Positions 1 to 11,551 of a stretch of DNA of 64,000 bases are shown in pieces (position 1 is the stretch's first letter; every line of letters starts with the position of its first letter). The position numbers and the translations under genes are program-made. Under the pieces are notes generated by a model. That model saw only the letters and a program-made list of their open reading frames with translations. It made no database searches and was not told where the DNA came from. The stretch comes from Botryosphaeria dothidea (lineage: Eukaryota > Ascomycota > Dothideomycetes > Botryosphaeriales > Botryosphaeriaceae): the NCBI GenBank assembly GCA_011503125.2, contig WWBZ02000016.1, positions 620,001-684,000 of the forward strand. Reading direction: 5' to 3'.

Positions 1-573
1 ACAGGCTGCCGCTGACAGTGGTCGTAGTGGAAGGATCCGGAATGCCGCAAGGACCGGAGAAGATGGTATAGGCGTTACCGGGGAGGATCTCAGGAGGACT
101 GGGAGGGCCTTCGGAAGACGGTCAGTCTCTCAAGGTGGAAAGAGCAAAACGGAACACTTACTGGGACCAGGCGCAGGCTGGTTGTTGTACGTCGTCGTGT
201 CATCGGCTCCCACACCGGTAGCGTAACCGGTGAAGGTGAAGTGGCCGGGGCCGCTGAACTTGTACCACTGCTTGGCCTGCTCCTTCGTCGGGAAAAGGAA
301 CTTGAGCGTGCAGGTCTTGCCAACGGCGGTAGTGGGCAGCTCGAGGTTGGTGATGAAGCAGAGGTCACCGGGGGTGACCTTGGCGGTCAGAGAGGGAGGG
401 TAGTGCTTGTTGGGCTTCTTGGCGCTGATCTCGTAGAAGGCGGAAGTCGAGACGTAGGAGCCTTCCTCCGGCAGAGTGCCATTGACCGGGCAGTCACAAT
501 CCTCGTTGGAAGTGGTGGGGATGGCAGATGCCATAGTGAGACCGAGGAGGGCAAGGAGGGGAAGGAACTTCAT
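1..573 (-). CDS. Secreted But2 C-terminal-domain-like protein (3' end beyond window)
   Basis: Starts at the ATG at 573 with a clear signal peptide (MKFLPLLALLGLTMASA). The mature part begins with a Cys-rich stretch (CDCPVNG). Exon 1 runs 573-162. A GTAAGT donor at 161 and an acceptor at 109 remove a 53-nt intron and keep the frame. Exon 2 (108 to the window edge) ends in NAYTIFSGPCG, which is typical of the fungal But2 C-terminal domain (ubiquitin 3 binding protein family). That domain is common in small secreted ascomycete proteins of unknown function. The protein is cut by the window edge after about 170 codons. Family assignment is by motif recognition only; no catalytic role is implied. 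Confidence 0.75.
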
Positions 574-2956
574 GATGGGCGTAAGAGGTTTAGAATAGTC
601 GAGTGGTAGAGGTACGGAAGGTGGGTATATACATCTGCCTCGAGATTCAAGGGTTGATGAAGCTTTGGCTCAAAGAGATGTGTCTTGGGGAGTAAGTGGA
701 CGTTCTCACTTGCTATTTAAATATTCTATCTCACTGTGACAAATTTAGAGAACCGGATCCCGGCAAGACCAAGATCCAAGCCAGACATTACCCTAACGTA
801 CCATCAGCAACGGACGGCAAGGAGTTGCCGCGATCGCGGTCATACTTCAGCTACTGCAAGCAAGCATAAGCGCGGCAGCGTGGTCAGCACAAAAGAGATG
901 AGGCACAGCAGGCAGAATTTCCACTTTGGGGCAAAAGCAATAGAGACGGCTCGGCGTCATCAGTGAGCGTTACTTGTTTGAGAGTTCCCCAGTCGGCTGG
1001 CTGACGCGAGATGCAGGAACGTTGTTTCTTGGTGCTCATGGATGTTTTTTCCCATTAGCTGGGGGCTCAAACTAGTCTGTAAAACCCATCGGGTCCCCGC
1101 CGCCATTCCCGTGAGCTAAACGAGGCGGATTCAAGCCTTCTAAACCACCGCCCAACTATCGCCCCAGAAGCCCGTATATGAAATTCAAGGATGGCGCGGA
1201 TGCGTGCAAGCTTTGACTTTACCCCGCAATCCCTTCAGCCGCAAGGCTACGTCTGATGTGATCTGCACTTTGCACCAACAGGACACACCGACTCTCGTGG
1301 ACAAAGTTTTGCATCAGCTTACTGTGCATTAGAGCGCTTACTTCTCCCAAAGTGACATCACATATACTCTATCGAAACCTTCATTTCTTTTTGACCTGAA
1401 ATAAGCTCTAGAGATGAATGTGCCTTTCATAACTAAATGCAAGGGCAGCCCCAGCGTGAAACCTCGATCGCTCTCGCCGGAAACTTGTGCAAGATGACTG
1501 CATTCCTGTAAAGCCACCACAGCTTCAGCTGATGCGGTATTATGCGTAGTCATCTGAGACGCATGCTATCTCTCTCAGCCTCCTTGTTTGGAAAAGCTGT
1601 AATCCCATCCAACTTATTTCGAGAATATTTGTGTAGAGATCTAGGGGTACGTGTATGCTGTACAAAGAACGATGCCTTCGATTGCCAAAAGGAGAACAAT
1701 GTGGAGAGAGGTTTAAATGTGGATTAAAGACTAATGATAGATTCTGTGCAGCCCACGGCCTATTTGATTAGCAAAGAGGTTTGAATTGCCGAGAAAATAA
1801 TGTTCTACATATGCCGAGTACTCCAACTAAGCTCTGCCACGTTTTGAGTCCTTTTTTTCTCTTTTTTTTTTGCAAGCCATGGCTACCACCACTCTGACCC
1901 TTGTTGATGGACAGGGCAGAGCGGTCACACAGAAAAAAGGGTTGACGCAACAAGGGGAAACCCCATCCTGCATGAACCTTTCAAACCCCCTCTTAAAGGC
2001 GATCAGCGTGCGCACGAGGCTCGGACAGATGATCTTTAAAAAGAAAAGAAAAAAAAAGAACTGGTGATCGACAGGGCTGCGAAGCCGTCCTTACGGAAAG
2101 TGCTGACGCGATTATCAACACGAACATGCACTCCTGCACATGTCGCGGTAAAGTTTTCACATACATGTCTTCATTGCACATGCATTGAGCAACCTCCCAT
2201 CAGCCTTGACACCCACCGTGCCACAGCACCTTGCTGATTAAGCACGCAACCAATCGGAAAATCGGCCCAACACGAGCCGAGCCGCGATACAAAATTTGCC
2301 TTCGCAACGCTGCAACCTCCTTCTCCACTGAAACCTTCTCCACCACCATCTTCTGTCATCAGCTCACCCATCAGTGCAAGGCCTTTCCGCCGTCACTGGC
2401 TCTTAGTTTCAACTAAACCACCGCCTCTGGCTACATTCCATACCAGCTAGTTCCCAACGCTCAGAACTCTGCTTGGGATGCAGCCGGCGGCAGTGCAGGT
2501 ATAGGTACGTGTTGACAACCTTCTCCACCCCTGGTCTACCGCCCTTTTTAGGGGGACTCGCACGATTCGAATGACGATTTGCGTTTTCCAAATATGTTTC
2601 AACCCCATATGATCAAGATTGATTAGAATTGGCGCAATTGAAACTCTGATACGGATCTCGTTCTTTGTTATCGTTGTCCAAAAGATCGTTCATGCACTAG
2701 CTGCTGACTTTCTCACGAGTATTTGTAGGTTTGTTCTGCGGTCAGCAAGTGAAGCACGCTGGGATCGAAGAGTTGGTCGGGTTGGAAGGCAGAAAATGTA
2801 TAGGTGTGGGCTGTGATGCCCTCACGCCGGCAGAAAATATATTATCTCGAGTCTCATACGCCAGTAATACTTTCTAACTCTGCCTCTGTTCTACACAAGA
2901 CCACAGTGTTATGCACGTCTGCGAAGATAATCCCATCTCCCCTTCCCAATCCCAGC
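574..2956. other. Intergenic, no supported gene
   Basis: This 2.4-kb stretch contains only short overlapping open frames on both strands, with no family motif and no convincing splice structure. The first few hundred bases are the promoter side of the minus-strand secreted protein. The last part is downstream of the 601-residue protein. A/T runs occur near 1855-1870 and 2037-2058. No RNA gene was seen. Confidence 0.6.
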
Positions 2957-4762
2957 CTACTCATCCTCATCCTCCGTCTCCTGCGTCTGCGTCCACGGCG
3001 GCGGCGGCGGTAACGAATAATCCACCATCCACTCAGGCAACAGCTGCGTCGCGGTCACCACCCTCTGCCCATCCACTCCCACAGCCCTCCTCCCCCGATC
3101 CTCTTCCGCCGGCAACGAACTCGGTACTACGTTCTCCTGCGAATCCGGCACTCGCTGCTGCTCTTCCTCCACGGGTGAGTTCTGAGTCGTGGCTTCCTGC
3201 GTCGAGACCTGCGACGGGTGAGGCTGCTGCTGCGTCTGCGTCTGCGGCCGGAGCAGGATTTGCTTGAGGTGCAGCTGCGTGGGCTGCGAGGCGGGGAGGG
3301 TATAGTAGGTTTCGCGGAACGGGGACGAGGGGACATGGCTGTGAGGTGTGGTCTGTGTGATACCGGCCCTCGTGCTGGCTTGAGACTGGTGCAGGGATGA
3401 AGGTGGGTGGTTCGCGGTTGGGGACGTGTGCGGTGTCGACTGTGATGGGTCTGGGTTCGGGATGTTGGCCCAGAGGGGTTGAGTCTGGGGTTCTTGCTTG
3501 ATTGCGCGTGGTGTGGTGTCGTGCGCAGATGGCTCGCACTCTGGCTGCGGGCTTTCTACTTCGGGTGGATCTTGGTGTTGGAGAACGGTGTCTTCGTGGG
3601 CGTCTTCGTCGAAGTTGAAGGATCGGTTGACTGAGCTTGGTGGAGGCTCAGGCTCGCCTTCTTCGTCTCCAGTGGCTTCTTCAGCTGGGTCGGGCTCAGC
3701 TGTTGCGCGTGTAGAGTCGCAGTTGAAGTCGATGCGGTGGATGTACGCCTGGGTTTCTTGCCCGATGTCTATTCCCGCGACCGCTTCAGTGACATCCTCT
3801 TGCTCCTCCTCGTCATCCTCACCCTCACCCTCGTCCTCGTCCTCAGAATCTTCAATGACGCTTGAACCTGGACGTTGGGGTTCAGGTATGGAGCTTGTAA
3901 GTTGTTCCAGAAATCCCACTTTCTTCCGAGTACTTCGATTCCCCGGTGATGCAGTGCTCTTTCGTGACCTGGAAGGCGTATCCAGTTGACTCTGTGGATT
4001 CGCGGAGAGGGGTTGCAAAGGGCTTCTCAGCAAACGCCGGCGCTCGTGCGTGCGGATAGCTGACAATGGAGTGACGGGTGGAGATTGAGAAGAGGGGATC
4101 TCCTGCCGGCGGACCTTCCGCGGTGTTTGAGGTTGCCGTTCAGAAGTGTTAGGGCTTGAGGACGAGCTGTCTAATTTCCTGGTATCCCGCACTTTGGACA
4201 TGTGCGCCAGTTCATTCTTGTGAATGGGCTTTTCTGCTGTTACTGGCCCGAGCTCCTCATCTTCCTCAGGATTAATGGCATCGCCATCAGAGAATCCCTC
4301 GAATTCGTCGTCAGAGGGCGGAATTGCTCTCGACTCCCTCGCTGGCCTTATCTTTGATTCGTCTTCTTCTCCGCTTTCATCGTCATCATCCTGACTAGTG
4401 ACTTCGCTCGCCTCCTCGTTCTCCTCGCTATCAGATGGCGGAATGGTTGAGATCCATCCGATCTGGGTGAGAGTGTTCTGGGACTCGGTCTTTCCAGGCA
4501 GGGATGAGATGCGGCGCGCCCTTTTCTTGGAGCGCGGCTCTTCAAATTCATCCTCAGAATCTCCAATGGCAGCGCCATCAAACGACGCTCCTCGCTCGAT
4601 TTGGGTGAGCGTGATCTGTTTCCGGCGTCCCCCAGTCCGCAGTAGTGGTTGAGAAACGATGCGCTGTCTTGGCGCCGTGAGGTGCTTCTGCCGAGGGGCG
4701 GGACGTCCTGGATGGTAAACGGTATCGTCGGCGGCCGGACTGTTCCGAACGTGGGGAGGCAT
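2957..4762 (-). CDS. Hypothetical disordered acidic protein, 601 aa, probably nuclear
   Basis: Single open exon from the ATG at 4762. The protein is low-complexity and strongly charged. It has acidic clusters (DDDDESGEEDES, EDEDEGEGEDDEEE), basic clusters (SKKRARR, a nuclear-localization-like motif) and many SP/TP and SQ/TQ dipeptides. Two copies of a TLTQI motif lie near residues 50-55 and 95-100 (ITLTQIERG and NTLTQIGWI), and the C-terminus ends in a proline-rich PPPPPWTQTQ tail. No catalytic fold is visible. The SQ/TQ and SP/TP richness would suit a phosphorylated nuclear factor, for example one in DNA replication or damage signalling, but that is inference. Two ACGCGT boxes lie about 150 nt upstream of the start. 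Confidence 0.7.
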   Translation of the reverse strand: MPPHVRNSPAADDTVYHPGRPAPRQKHLTAPRQRIVSQPLLRTGGRRKQITLTQIERGASFDGAAIGDSEDEFEEPRSKKRARRISSLPGKTESQNTLTQIGWISTIPPSDSEENEEASEVTSQDDDDESGEEDESKIRPARESRAIPPSDDEFEGFSDGDAINPEEDEELGPVTAEKPIHKNELAHMSKVRDTRKLDSSSSSPNTSERQPQTPRKVRRQEIPSSQSPPVTPLSAIRTHERRRLLRSPLQPLSANPQSQLDTPSRSRKSTASPGNRSTRKKVGFLEQLTSSIPEPQRPGSSVIEDSEDEDEGEGEDDEEEQEDVTEAVAGIDIGQETQAYIHRIDFNCDSTRATAEPDPAEEATGDEEGEPEPPPSSVNRSFNFDEDAHEDTVLQHQDPPEVESPQPECEPSAHDTTPRAIKQEPQTQPLWANIPNPDPSQSTPHTSPTANHPPSSLHQSQASTRAGITQTTPHSHVPSSPFRETYYTLPASQPTQLHLKQILLRPQTQTQQQPHPSQVSTQEATTQNSPVEEEQQRVPDSQENVVPSSLPAEEDRGRRAVGVDGQRVVTATQLLPEWMVDYSLPPPPPWTQTQETEDEDE

Positions 4763-4910
4763 CGCTAGGGCCGACTAGAATGCCAGGCAGCGCTGGCAGA
4801 CCTAGCGCGTGGGTGAACGAGAGAGGATGGTTGGTATACCAAATAGTATGAGTTGGTATATACTATTGTACAGGAGCTGGTCGGGATCCAGCGCCGCGCG
4901 CCCTGGCGCG

Positions 4911-4924
4911 ACGCGTCGACGCGT
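4911..4924 (-). promoter_or_regulatory. Paired MCB-like boxes (ACGCGT) upstream of the 601-aa gene
   Basis: Two ACGCGT hexamers lie at 4911-4916 and 4919-4924 in the 521-nt gap between the start of the minus-strand 601-aa gene (4762) and the NACHT pseudogene. ACGCGT is the known binding core of the Mbp1/Swi6 (MBF) G1/S transcription factor in yeasts. The motif is palindromic, so its orientation is not informative. The rest of this gap shows no gene. Confidence 0.4.
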
Positions 4925-5283
4925 CGAAGTGCACGGACCCGCCATGTTTAAATCCGGTAGACCCGGCGCACATCTTCAACTTTCACTCCACCTTGATGGA
5001 TTCCGCAAGTCGGCTTCAGCAAGCTTATCATCTCCCAGAAGTACTTCACTCACTCATCAGGCCGACGTGTTTCGAGAAATGGTCCCGAAGACCTCTTATC
5101 CCACAGCCATACACCCGAATGCACCGCATACATGATGCAGAAAGCTGATCGTGTCTGCATTACGTTCTTCTTGGAGCATACGTGACTGAATTCTTGATAC
5201 CTATACGTAGGTACGAAGTAAGGGAAATATGTGAGTATGCTGACGCCAAAAAAAAAAAGCCAAACGGCGTGCCCTCTTCATCC

Positions 5284-8200
5284 TCAGTCAATCACCACCG
5301 GATTTGCTCTACTTTCGCCACTTCTCATTCTTTTGAACGGCTCCTCCTGGCTTCGCATCGCCGAACCGGAGATGGCCGCACAGGGCCTTTTCGGTGCGAT
5401 GCGTGCTTCTCCACTCGCCAACGCCTCCTGTTTCGTTGATAGAGTCAGCGAGCCCCTCAAAGGAACCGATCTCATTCGCTGATGATCCTTCTCTTGACTC
5501 AGGATGTTTTGCAACCGCCTTGAAATCTCGTAAGAAAAGTGCGACTCGATCAAGACCACCAGCCGAGAGCGGCATGCGAAATCCAAATTAGAGACAAATG
5601 GGTCAGCGCCATGTCGAAGGAACTCTTCGATCAGATTCGCATGACAATCGTTAACTGACGAGTCTCCCAGGCATTCCAAACGGCTCAGGAATGCTTCCCA
5701 TATAGTTTCTTTGCGCAGGGAATCGTAGCTCTGATTCGGATCCGCAGCATGCCTCAAAAGCTGTCGCAGCACAGTCAAGGAGTTTTCTGGAGGTTGCGTC
5801 GTCAAGCTATCGGCGATGTAATACCCCCAGTGTGATCCATTTACGCGTTTCCGGCTGATGTTAGCTCCAGCTACTAAGAGAGCTCCCAAGGCCTTCGCGT
5901 GGGACGGGCTCCCCCAACCGCTCAAGTTGTTGTTGATTACACGGTAGAATGCCGCTGTGGCCCAAAAGGTAGTGTTCTGGATCTTTGCGCCGTTTTCAAG
6001 TAATCATGCAATAATCTTGAACGTTCTCTCGCTTAATGGACCTCTGAAAGCTTCCTCCAATAGTTCGGGACCAGCAAATTCCACATTTGTGAGACAGCTG
6101 TTTGCTTTCTGCTTTAGATAGTTGACTAGACCTTTCTTGACAACCTCTCTCAAGAAGCTAATTGAACTGGCTGTATTTTGGCCTCGTTCGGTGGGACCAA
6201 GTTGGTTGTTTATCAAATAGTATATTTGATCCACAATGTCGGGGTCATGACGACCACAATTTTCCGCTGAAACGCACCCTTGCCATACAAGACCCAGGAC
6301 AGGGATTACACACATGCTTTTTTGAAACAAAATCTTGGCCTCTCCTATCAGCGCAAGTGACGTGAAATTGTATGGACAAAAACCTGCAGGGAGGCTCCGT
6401 TCCCACAACCTGTGTTCATGAAGGAGAAAGCCCCGAAAGGTGCGGTGCAGGAACCCAACTACTTCGTGAGGTTGATTTGCGCCACCATCGGGTCCGTTCG
6501 TGAAGTATCTCGACGAATCCACGGAAATCACATCCTCGGACCCATTCACATGTCGTACGAAAGTCTCAGAGTTATCCTTACAGCTTGACTGTATTTCTAG
6601 AAGGCCTTTACAGCATGCCTCCAGGCGTCTTTCGGCCAACAGTCTTCTTTCTTTGAATTGCTCAGTGCTGATTTTCTTTATAACAAGCCCAAGGACTGAT
6701 TTTGGGTCATCTTCCAGCAAGAACGAATATGCTAGCAGCTTAAGCGTCTCGGTGTTTTCTAACGCGACTCGGAACAAGCAAGGGGTCTTTTTCTTGTACA
6801 CATCCTCCACTTGACCGAGAATATGCTCGAAAAAATCCCCCAGCTGAGGAGGGAAGGCTTGCAGCCTTCTCCGAAGAGTTTGTAGACTGTCGCCGTTGAC
6901 GAGTCCACGTTGCAGAGACCTCACCGCCAGGGCAACCCAAAGGAAGACGCCATGGGCTTTATTAACGAGCTCCTCGGAGAGTGATTGCACTGGACTCTGG
7001 CCAGAACCAAGGAGATGATTACTCCGAATCCCCCGAAAGAGCGTATCGTTGACATGAGCTTTCATGTCGTCTCTGGTAAGATCCTCAAGATGCAGTTTTC
7101 GAGCCCTTTGCTTGCCGAATGTAGCTTCGAAGTAGTTCCAGGCCGATTAGAGAGACAGAGCTTGATGTTCGTGGAGCAATCGATGTCCGCGAGGCAATCC
7201 AGAATTTCGAAAATGTCCCCGTCGTATTCGTCAAGACCGTCGATGAAGAAGCAAAATTTAGTTGGTCCAGTGTCCTGCCGGGATAGGCTACTCAGGATCT
7301 TCTTGAGCTCCGATTGCGTCCATGGCTCAGTAGCAGGCGTCACTGACGACCAACGGGACGGACACAGCGTCGGAATCCAGTGTTGGTGCTTGCTCAAGAT
7401 TTCGTATACTAAAGACTGCAGCAAGCCCTGGAGAGACTTCTGCATCGGCGTTCCGGCATGCCAAAAAAAGAACTTTGCCACGGTAAGGTGATCCGTCCCG
7501 GCCCATTGTTGGAGGGCGCTTGTAGTATCCGCATAGTCGCAAAGATACTTCATAAGAGTCGATTTTCCAGAACCTGGCTTCCCGGATACCCAGTATATGC
7601 CACTTTCAGAACACAGTCATCTGTGGAATTTTATCTGAGAGCGTGGGTCTGTTGGTGGGAGAGCTGCGGTCCGAAAGATCCATTGGAAGGCCTTCTCGTG
7701 CGCCTCTGTGATGTTCAAGTACCGGCAAGACATGGTTGGATGGAATAGGTTTTTTAGAACACTTCGCTTTCGGTCCAATTCCGAGTTCATCAAGTCCTGT
7801 ATCTGTTTATGGAAGGCGGCCAAGTCCGTCTGTAAAGATGAGAGATTGGAGCTTTTTTGTTCAAGAGACTGTGACGACGATTCCAGACGGGAAATTGCCT
7901 CACAGCTGTTCTTTTCGGTTTCCTGTAAGTTGCTCAACAAGCTGGAGACTCCGTGCTTGATGGTCAATATTTGCAGACTGTTTCGATGATCAGCCGTTTC
8001 CGCAGGGTTCAAAACCGAAGAAATGAGGATTACCTGCTGCTCGTCTGAAGATGCAGAGTGATCTGCTGCCGGATTTCCGAGAGGCGGGTTTGGATGTCGT
8101 CCATCTTATCTTTCCGCCGGTGCGCTCGGAACGCCAATCGGATACTCTGCGCTTTGGATGGCGAGGTGGTTTGGAGGCTTGCGAGTATGTTGCGCAGCTC

Positions 8201-8467
8201 AGAAGACAGACTTACGCTCCGATCCGCCAACTCGATCAAGTTTAGATCTAGTCCGGTTGATTGTGAGTGCCTCTGCTCTTTTTGAAGTTTGTCGTGGACG
8301 TCATCGAGATCTCGCGTTAGGCAATCGACCTCCGTGTGTTTGTCGGCGCATCCTCCACAGCGATATATCTCGCGAGCCTCACTGAAGAGTTTGGCTCCGA
8401 AATCGACGAACGCGACGACGTTTCCCGCGAGCCCAATGGCCGCGAAGGCGTCCACAACCATCGGCAC
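5284..8467 (-). pseudogene. Broken NACHT (STAND/NLR-like) ATPase gene with ankyrin-like tail
   Basis: This is a fungal NLR-type receptor gene with several disabling lesions. Exon 1 (8467-8034) encodes the usual N-terminal STAND helper domain (MPMVVDAFAAIGLAGN). A 56-nt intron (8033-7978) restores the frame. The NACHT P-loop GKPGSGKST and Walker B FFIDGLDEYDGD follow. Three breaks are seen. A TGA at 7617-7619 sits where relatives have Trp, just before GIYWVSGKPG. A one-base loss near 7140 lies at the SNRPWNYF-type motif, after which the other frame reads LEDLTRDDM as expected. A TGA at 6004-6006 lies within the C-terminal repeat region (KIIA, stop, LLENGAK). Reading is otherwise open to 5284. 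Members of this class act in non-self recognition and programmed cell death; this copy should be non-functional unless the lesions are sequencing errors. Confidence 0.8.
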
Positions 8468-9009
8468 AGAGCAGAAGCAATGGTAAAAGCGGCTGGGGAC
8501 GGCGGAGAAGGACGGAATGAAAGAGTTCTTAGCCTCAACGGAACTGATGATTCTATCGATGTAGGCTCAGCCTCCTTTGCTAAGAAGATGGCAGTGCCCG
8601 TCTGCCTTGCTCGGGCTGCAGGTCGCTGAATGGAGCTCCCCCAATCAACTTGTACAACTCAGACAGGTGGGGGACCAGCCACGTCGCAAGCCTCACCTAC
8701 AGCAATAAAATGCGCGCGCGTACACACAAAAGCCACAAACGCGTCAACTTCCCTGGGCAAATGTTCAACGAGAGGTTCGATGTCATAGATCCAAGGATGG
8801 TACTTTCCTACATTTTATTGAGGAGTTACAGCAGCAACATCACAATTCTTCTTGAAGCTGAGATCATGGAAAGATCGTGTATTACGGCATTACGTCTTTG
8901 CTCTATGTACAACACCACCGCAATTCTCAACCGATACTACTACAACTAAACAACTAGTTGCCATGCCCTTCACTGTGCAAAGTGTGTGCGGCACTTCCAA
9001 AAAGGTTGA
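8468..9009. other. Intergenic, no supported gene
   Basis: 542 nt between the start of the NACHT pseudogene and the 3' end of the secreted cysteine-rich gene. Only short frames without family features are present. The part next to 8467 would be the old promoter of the NACHT gene. Confidence 0.5.
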
Positions 9010-10609
9010 TTAAGAGCTGCCAGACGGGCAGCTTAAGGCGGTACAGCTACTGCTGCGACGCGTGACGGCAACTCTCTTGCCAGCCATCAGAGCACGCTTG
9101 GCCTTGGCCGCGGGGCTGGGACAGACAGTGGATCTTGGCAAGCATATGCTATAAAAGCAGCACGTTTGGGTAGCGCACCACTCAGTAGCCGAGCAGTCGG
9201 AGTGACTGGAACATCCCTTCGCGCAGCTACCATCCTGTACGCAGACCGAATCGCCGGACGGACCATGAACGCATGCGGCCACGGTATTGCCGTCTGTGAG
9301 TATGTTGTTGTTGAAGTTGTTATCACACGTCCCAGGGTTGGTGCATCTGGTCTTGCCGCCGTCATCTTGCTTGGTCAGAGTGTATGTGTAGGAGCTTCCG
9401 ATGGTGACGTGGACGCTGCCCTGGTACTGGCCCTTATTCGTGGCCTTAGACGCAGGATTCGTAATCTGGAAGGAATTTCACGGTTAAATGCCGCTCATAT
9501 CTGACAGAAAAAATTTGCGCTCTCGTCCGCTGATACTTACATCCGCACTGTAGTATGAGCAGATGGTGCCCACAGGGCTGTTATCCCTATAGAGGATGTA
9601 GGCGTTGAATAGGTTCTGCGAAGCGTACGTTGTCAGTTTTGTGGTTCTTGCTCCAATTTTGTAACATCATAGAGGAAAGACATACGCAGGCTGTGTAAGT
9701 GCCGTCAGGTTTGGGGTGTTCCTTGTTATACTTTGTGTTTGCCTGACATCCGGCAGCACAAAGGGAAGGACCAAAGGGTCCGTTATTGTACAGCTCGTAC
9801 AAGTAGTAGTGATCATCCTCAATGGCACCCGCGAGGGGACCAACAGGAGGATTGAAGTTGGGCAGGGTAGGAGGGGTGTATGTGCTCGGCAACTTGTTGT
9901 AGCCGTTCGACGCCGTGATGACAACGTGGAAGTCTCCTTGGTACTGGCCGACGTTATTGGCTGTGTCGACGCAGACCGGATACCCGTAGAGGGTGCACTT
10001 CACGAGTGCGGTTGCGGTAGGGTTCTTGCAAACGTCGTAGTCGGGGCGGATGACGGGATCACGCTCGATGTAGATGTTGAAGCCCTGGCAGGAGCTATCG
10101 GCGTCGCACTTGGCGGCGCAGAGCTTGGGATCGTAGGAGTCCAGAGTATAGACACCCCGGTATCCAGCTTGCTGAGTGGAGCCCTGCTTGTTCGAGAAGG
10201 CCACCTGGTAGTTGTTCGGGGTGGAAGCGCCCGTTGCAGCATTGGTGTAGGACGGGAATGCCGTGAAAGCCTCTGCAGAATTGGGAGAGGGGACGGGTAG
10301 AGTGCCAGTGGGGAGCGGGCAGCAATCCCACCCGTTCGATGCGCACTTGGCCGCAGCAGGATCAGCGGCAACAACGCGCTTCTCGATAGCGGCATCTGGC
10401 GTCACGGTCTCTTGGACGGCCGGCACAACAGTGCTTGGACTGTAGAATGCCACGGTCGAGCTGTACACGTCCGGCTTGGGACCCAGAGTGGCCGGGGGAG
10501 GAGCAGCAAGAATTGCATCAAGCATATCCGAATCGAGACCAGGAGCAGGTGCCGGAACTGCAACCGCACCGGCCAAACCTGCGGCGCCAAAAAGATGCAC
10601 GAACTTCGT
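9010..10609 (-). CDS. Secreted PAN-like cysteine-rich protein; expected ATG reads ACG
   Basis: Three exons: 10609-9686, 9615-9541 and 9465-9010, with introns of 70 and 75 nt. The total is 485 codons in one frame. The N-terminus reads KFVHLFGAAGLAGAVAVPAP, a signal peptide, followed by a Kex2-like KR site (AAIEKR). The middle contains GYRGVYTLDSYDPKLCAAKC and SSCQGFNIYIERDP, a PAN/apple-like cysteine pattern seen in many secreted ascomycete proteins. Exon 3 has a dense cysteine module (CAKGCSSHSDC, WCATQTCC). The codon that should be the initiator, just before KFVHLFG, is ACG at 10607-10609, and no in-frame ATG lies upstream within the signal peptide. The gene may have lost its start, may use a near-cognate start, or may carry a base error. 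Function unknown. Confidence 0.65.
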
Positions 10610-11179
10610 TGTAAAGGTTGTGTGGAGTAAAAGGGAGGTGAATTGAATTGCTGCCGATGAGTACTGGCATCGAGGAGTTGTGTCGATTTATATAGACCAC
10701 ACTTTTAAGTGGCTTGAATAAGGAGGTAGCTCTAGATTCTTAGCCATCATGAGGAGGCTTTCATATCATGCCCCATTCAGCCTTCGTGCACACCAAAAAG
10801 TAGTTTATGTAAGAGGATATCATCAACAAGTATGCTACAGACCGCCTGAAGAGAACGTGACATTCAGCTTGGCTTTCACTTGGCTGCAGTTAGAACATCC
10901 AGCTACCCTGGGGCTTGACCGTGGACTCCAGCTACTTGCTCCGGCGGTGAAAGAACTTACGGCAACTGACATAGTGTTGTCTATTTACGTTTGGCACGAA
11001 TCCTCCAGGATGAAGTGAGCGCGGGGTACTCAGAGCCGGACGAGAAAACAAAACGTTGAGCTGAGCGTTTGGTGGCTGATCTAATCAGTCATCGCCCAGG
11101 ACTGGGAAACGAGGTCTTTCACCTCTCGAAAAGTAAAACTATATGATATGAGATGCAGGTGGACATGGTGGAATTGCTT
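10610..11179. other. Intergenic, no supported gene
   Basis: 570 nt upstream of the secreted cysteine-rich gene, so its promoter is expected here. A TATATA-like stretch (TTTATATAGAC on the minus strand) lies near 10685-10695. No coding sequence with support was found. Confidence 0.5.
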
Positions 11180-11545
11180 CTAAGAGATCACAGGTGTTCT
11201 GACACAATAAAGCTGAATCGGGTCGATTTCAAGATGGGTACGAAATACGGCGGGAACTACGAGCGGAGTCTCGGCCTGGTCCGAAATGCGGAGGAAAGGG
11301 GTAATCTCCACATCAGGGTCTGTAAGCGTATCTGAATTCAGTTCCAGGTACTCACCGGCGGGTTCTTCCGACGACGAAAAGAGTAGTGCGTCTTTTATTA
11401 GTTGTTCTGTAGCAGTTGAATCCCATGCATGGAAGTCTTTGGTGTGCTGCTTCAAGATCAGCTCTTCATTCCCTTTCGGCCACGTGAGAACTAAATTGCT
11501 CGATGCACAAGGCAGTCCTTGCTGCGGCAGTAGTATTCCGCGCAA
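11180..11545 (-). other. Unrecognised 121-codon open stretch, possible gene remnant
   Basis: An open frame with ordinary protein-like composition (LVLTWPKGNEEL, DFHAWDSTATEQLI) but no ATG at its 5' end; the first codon available is TTG. It lies just downstream of the NmrA-like gene on the same strand. It could be the remnant of a separate gene or a chance frame. No family recognised. Confidence 0.25.
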
Positions 11546-11551
11546 TTCTAG

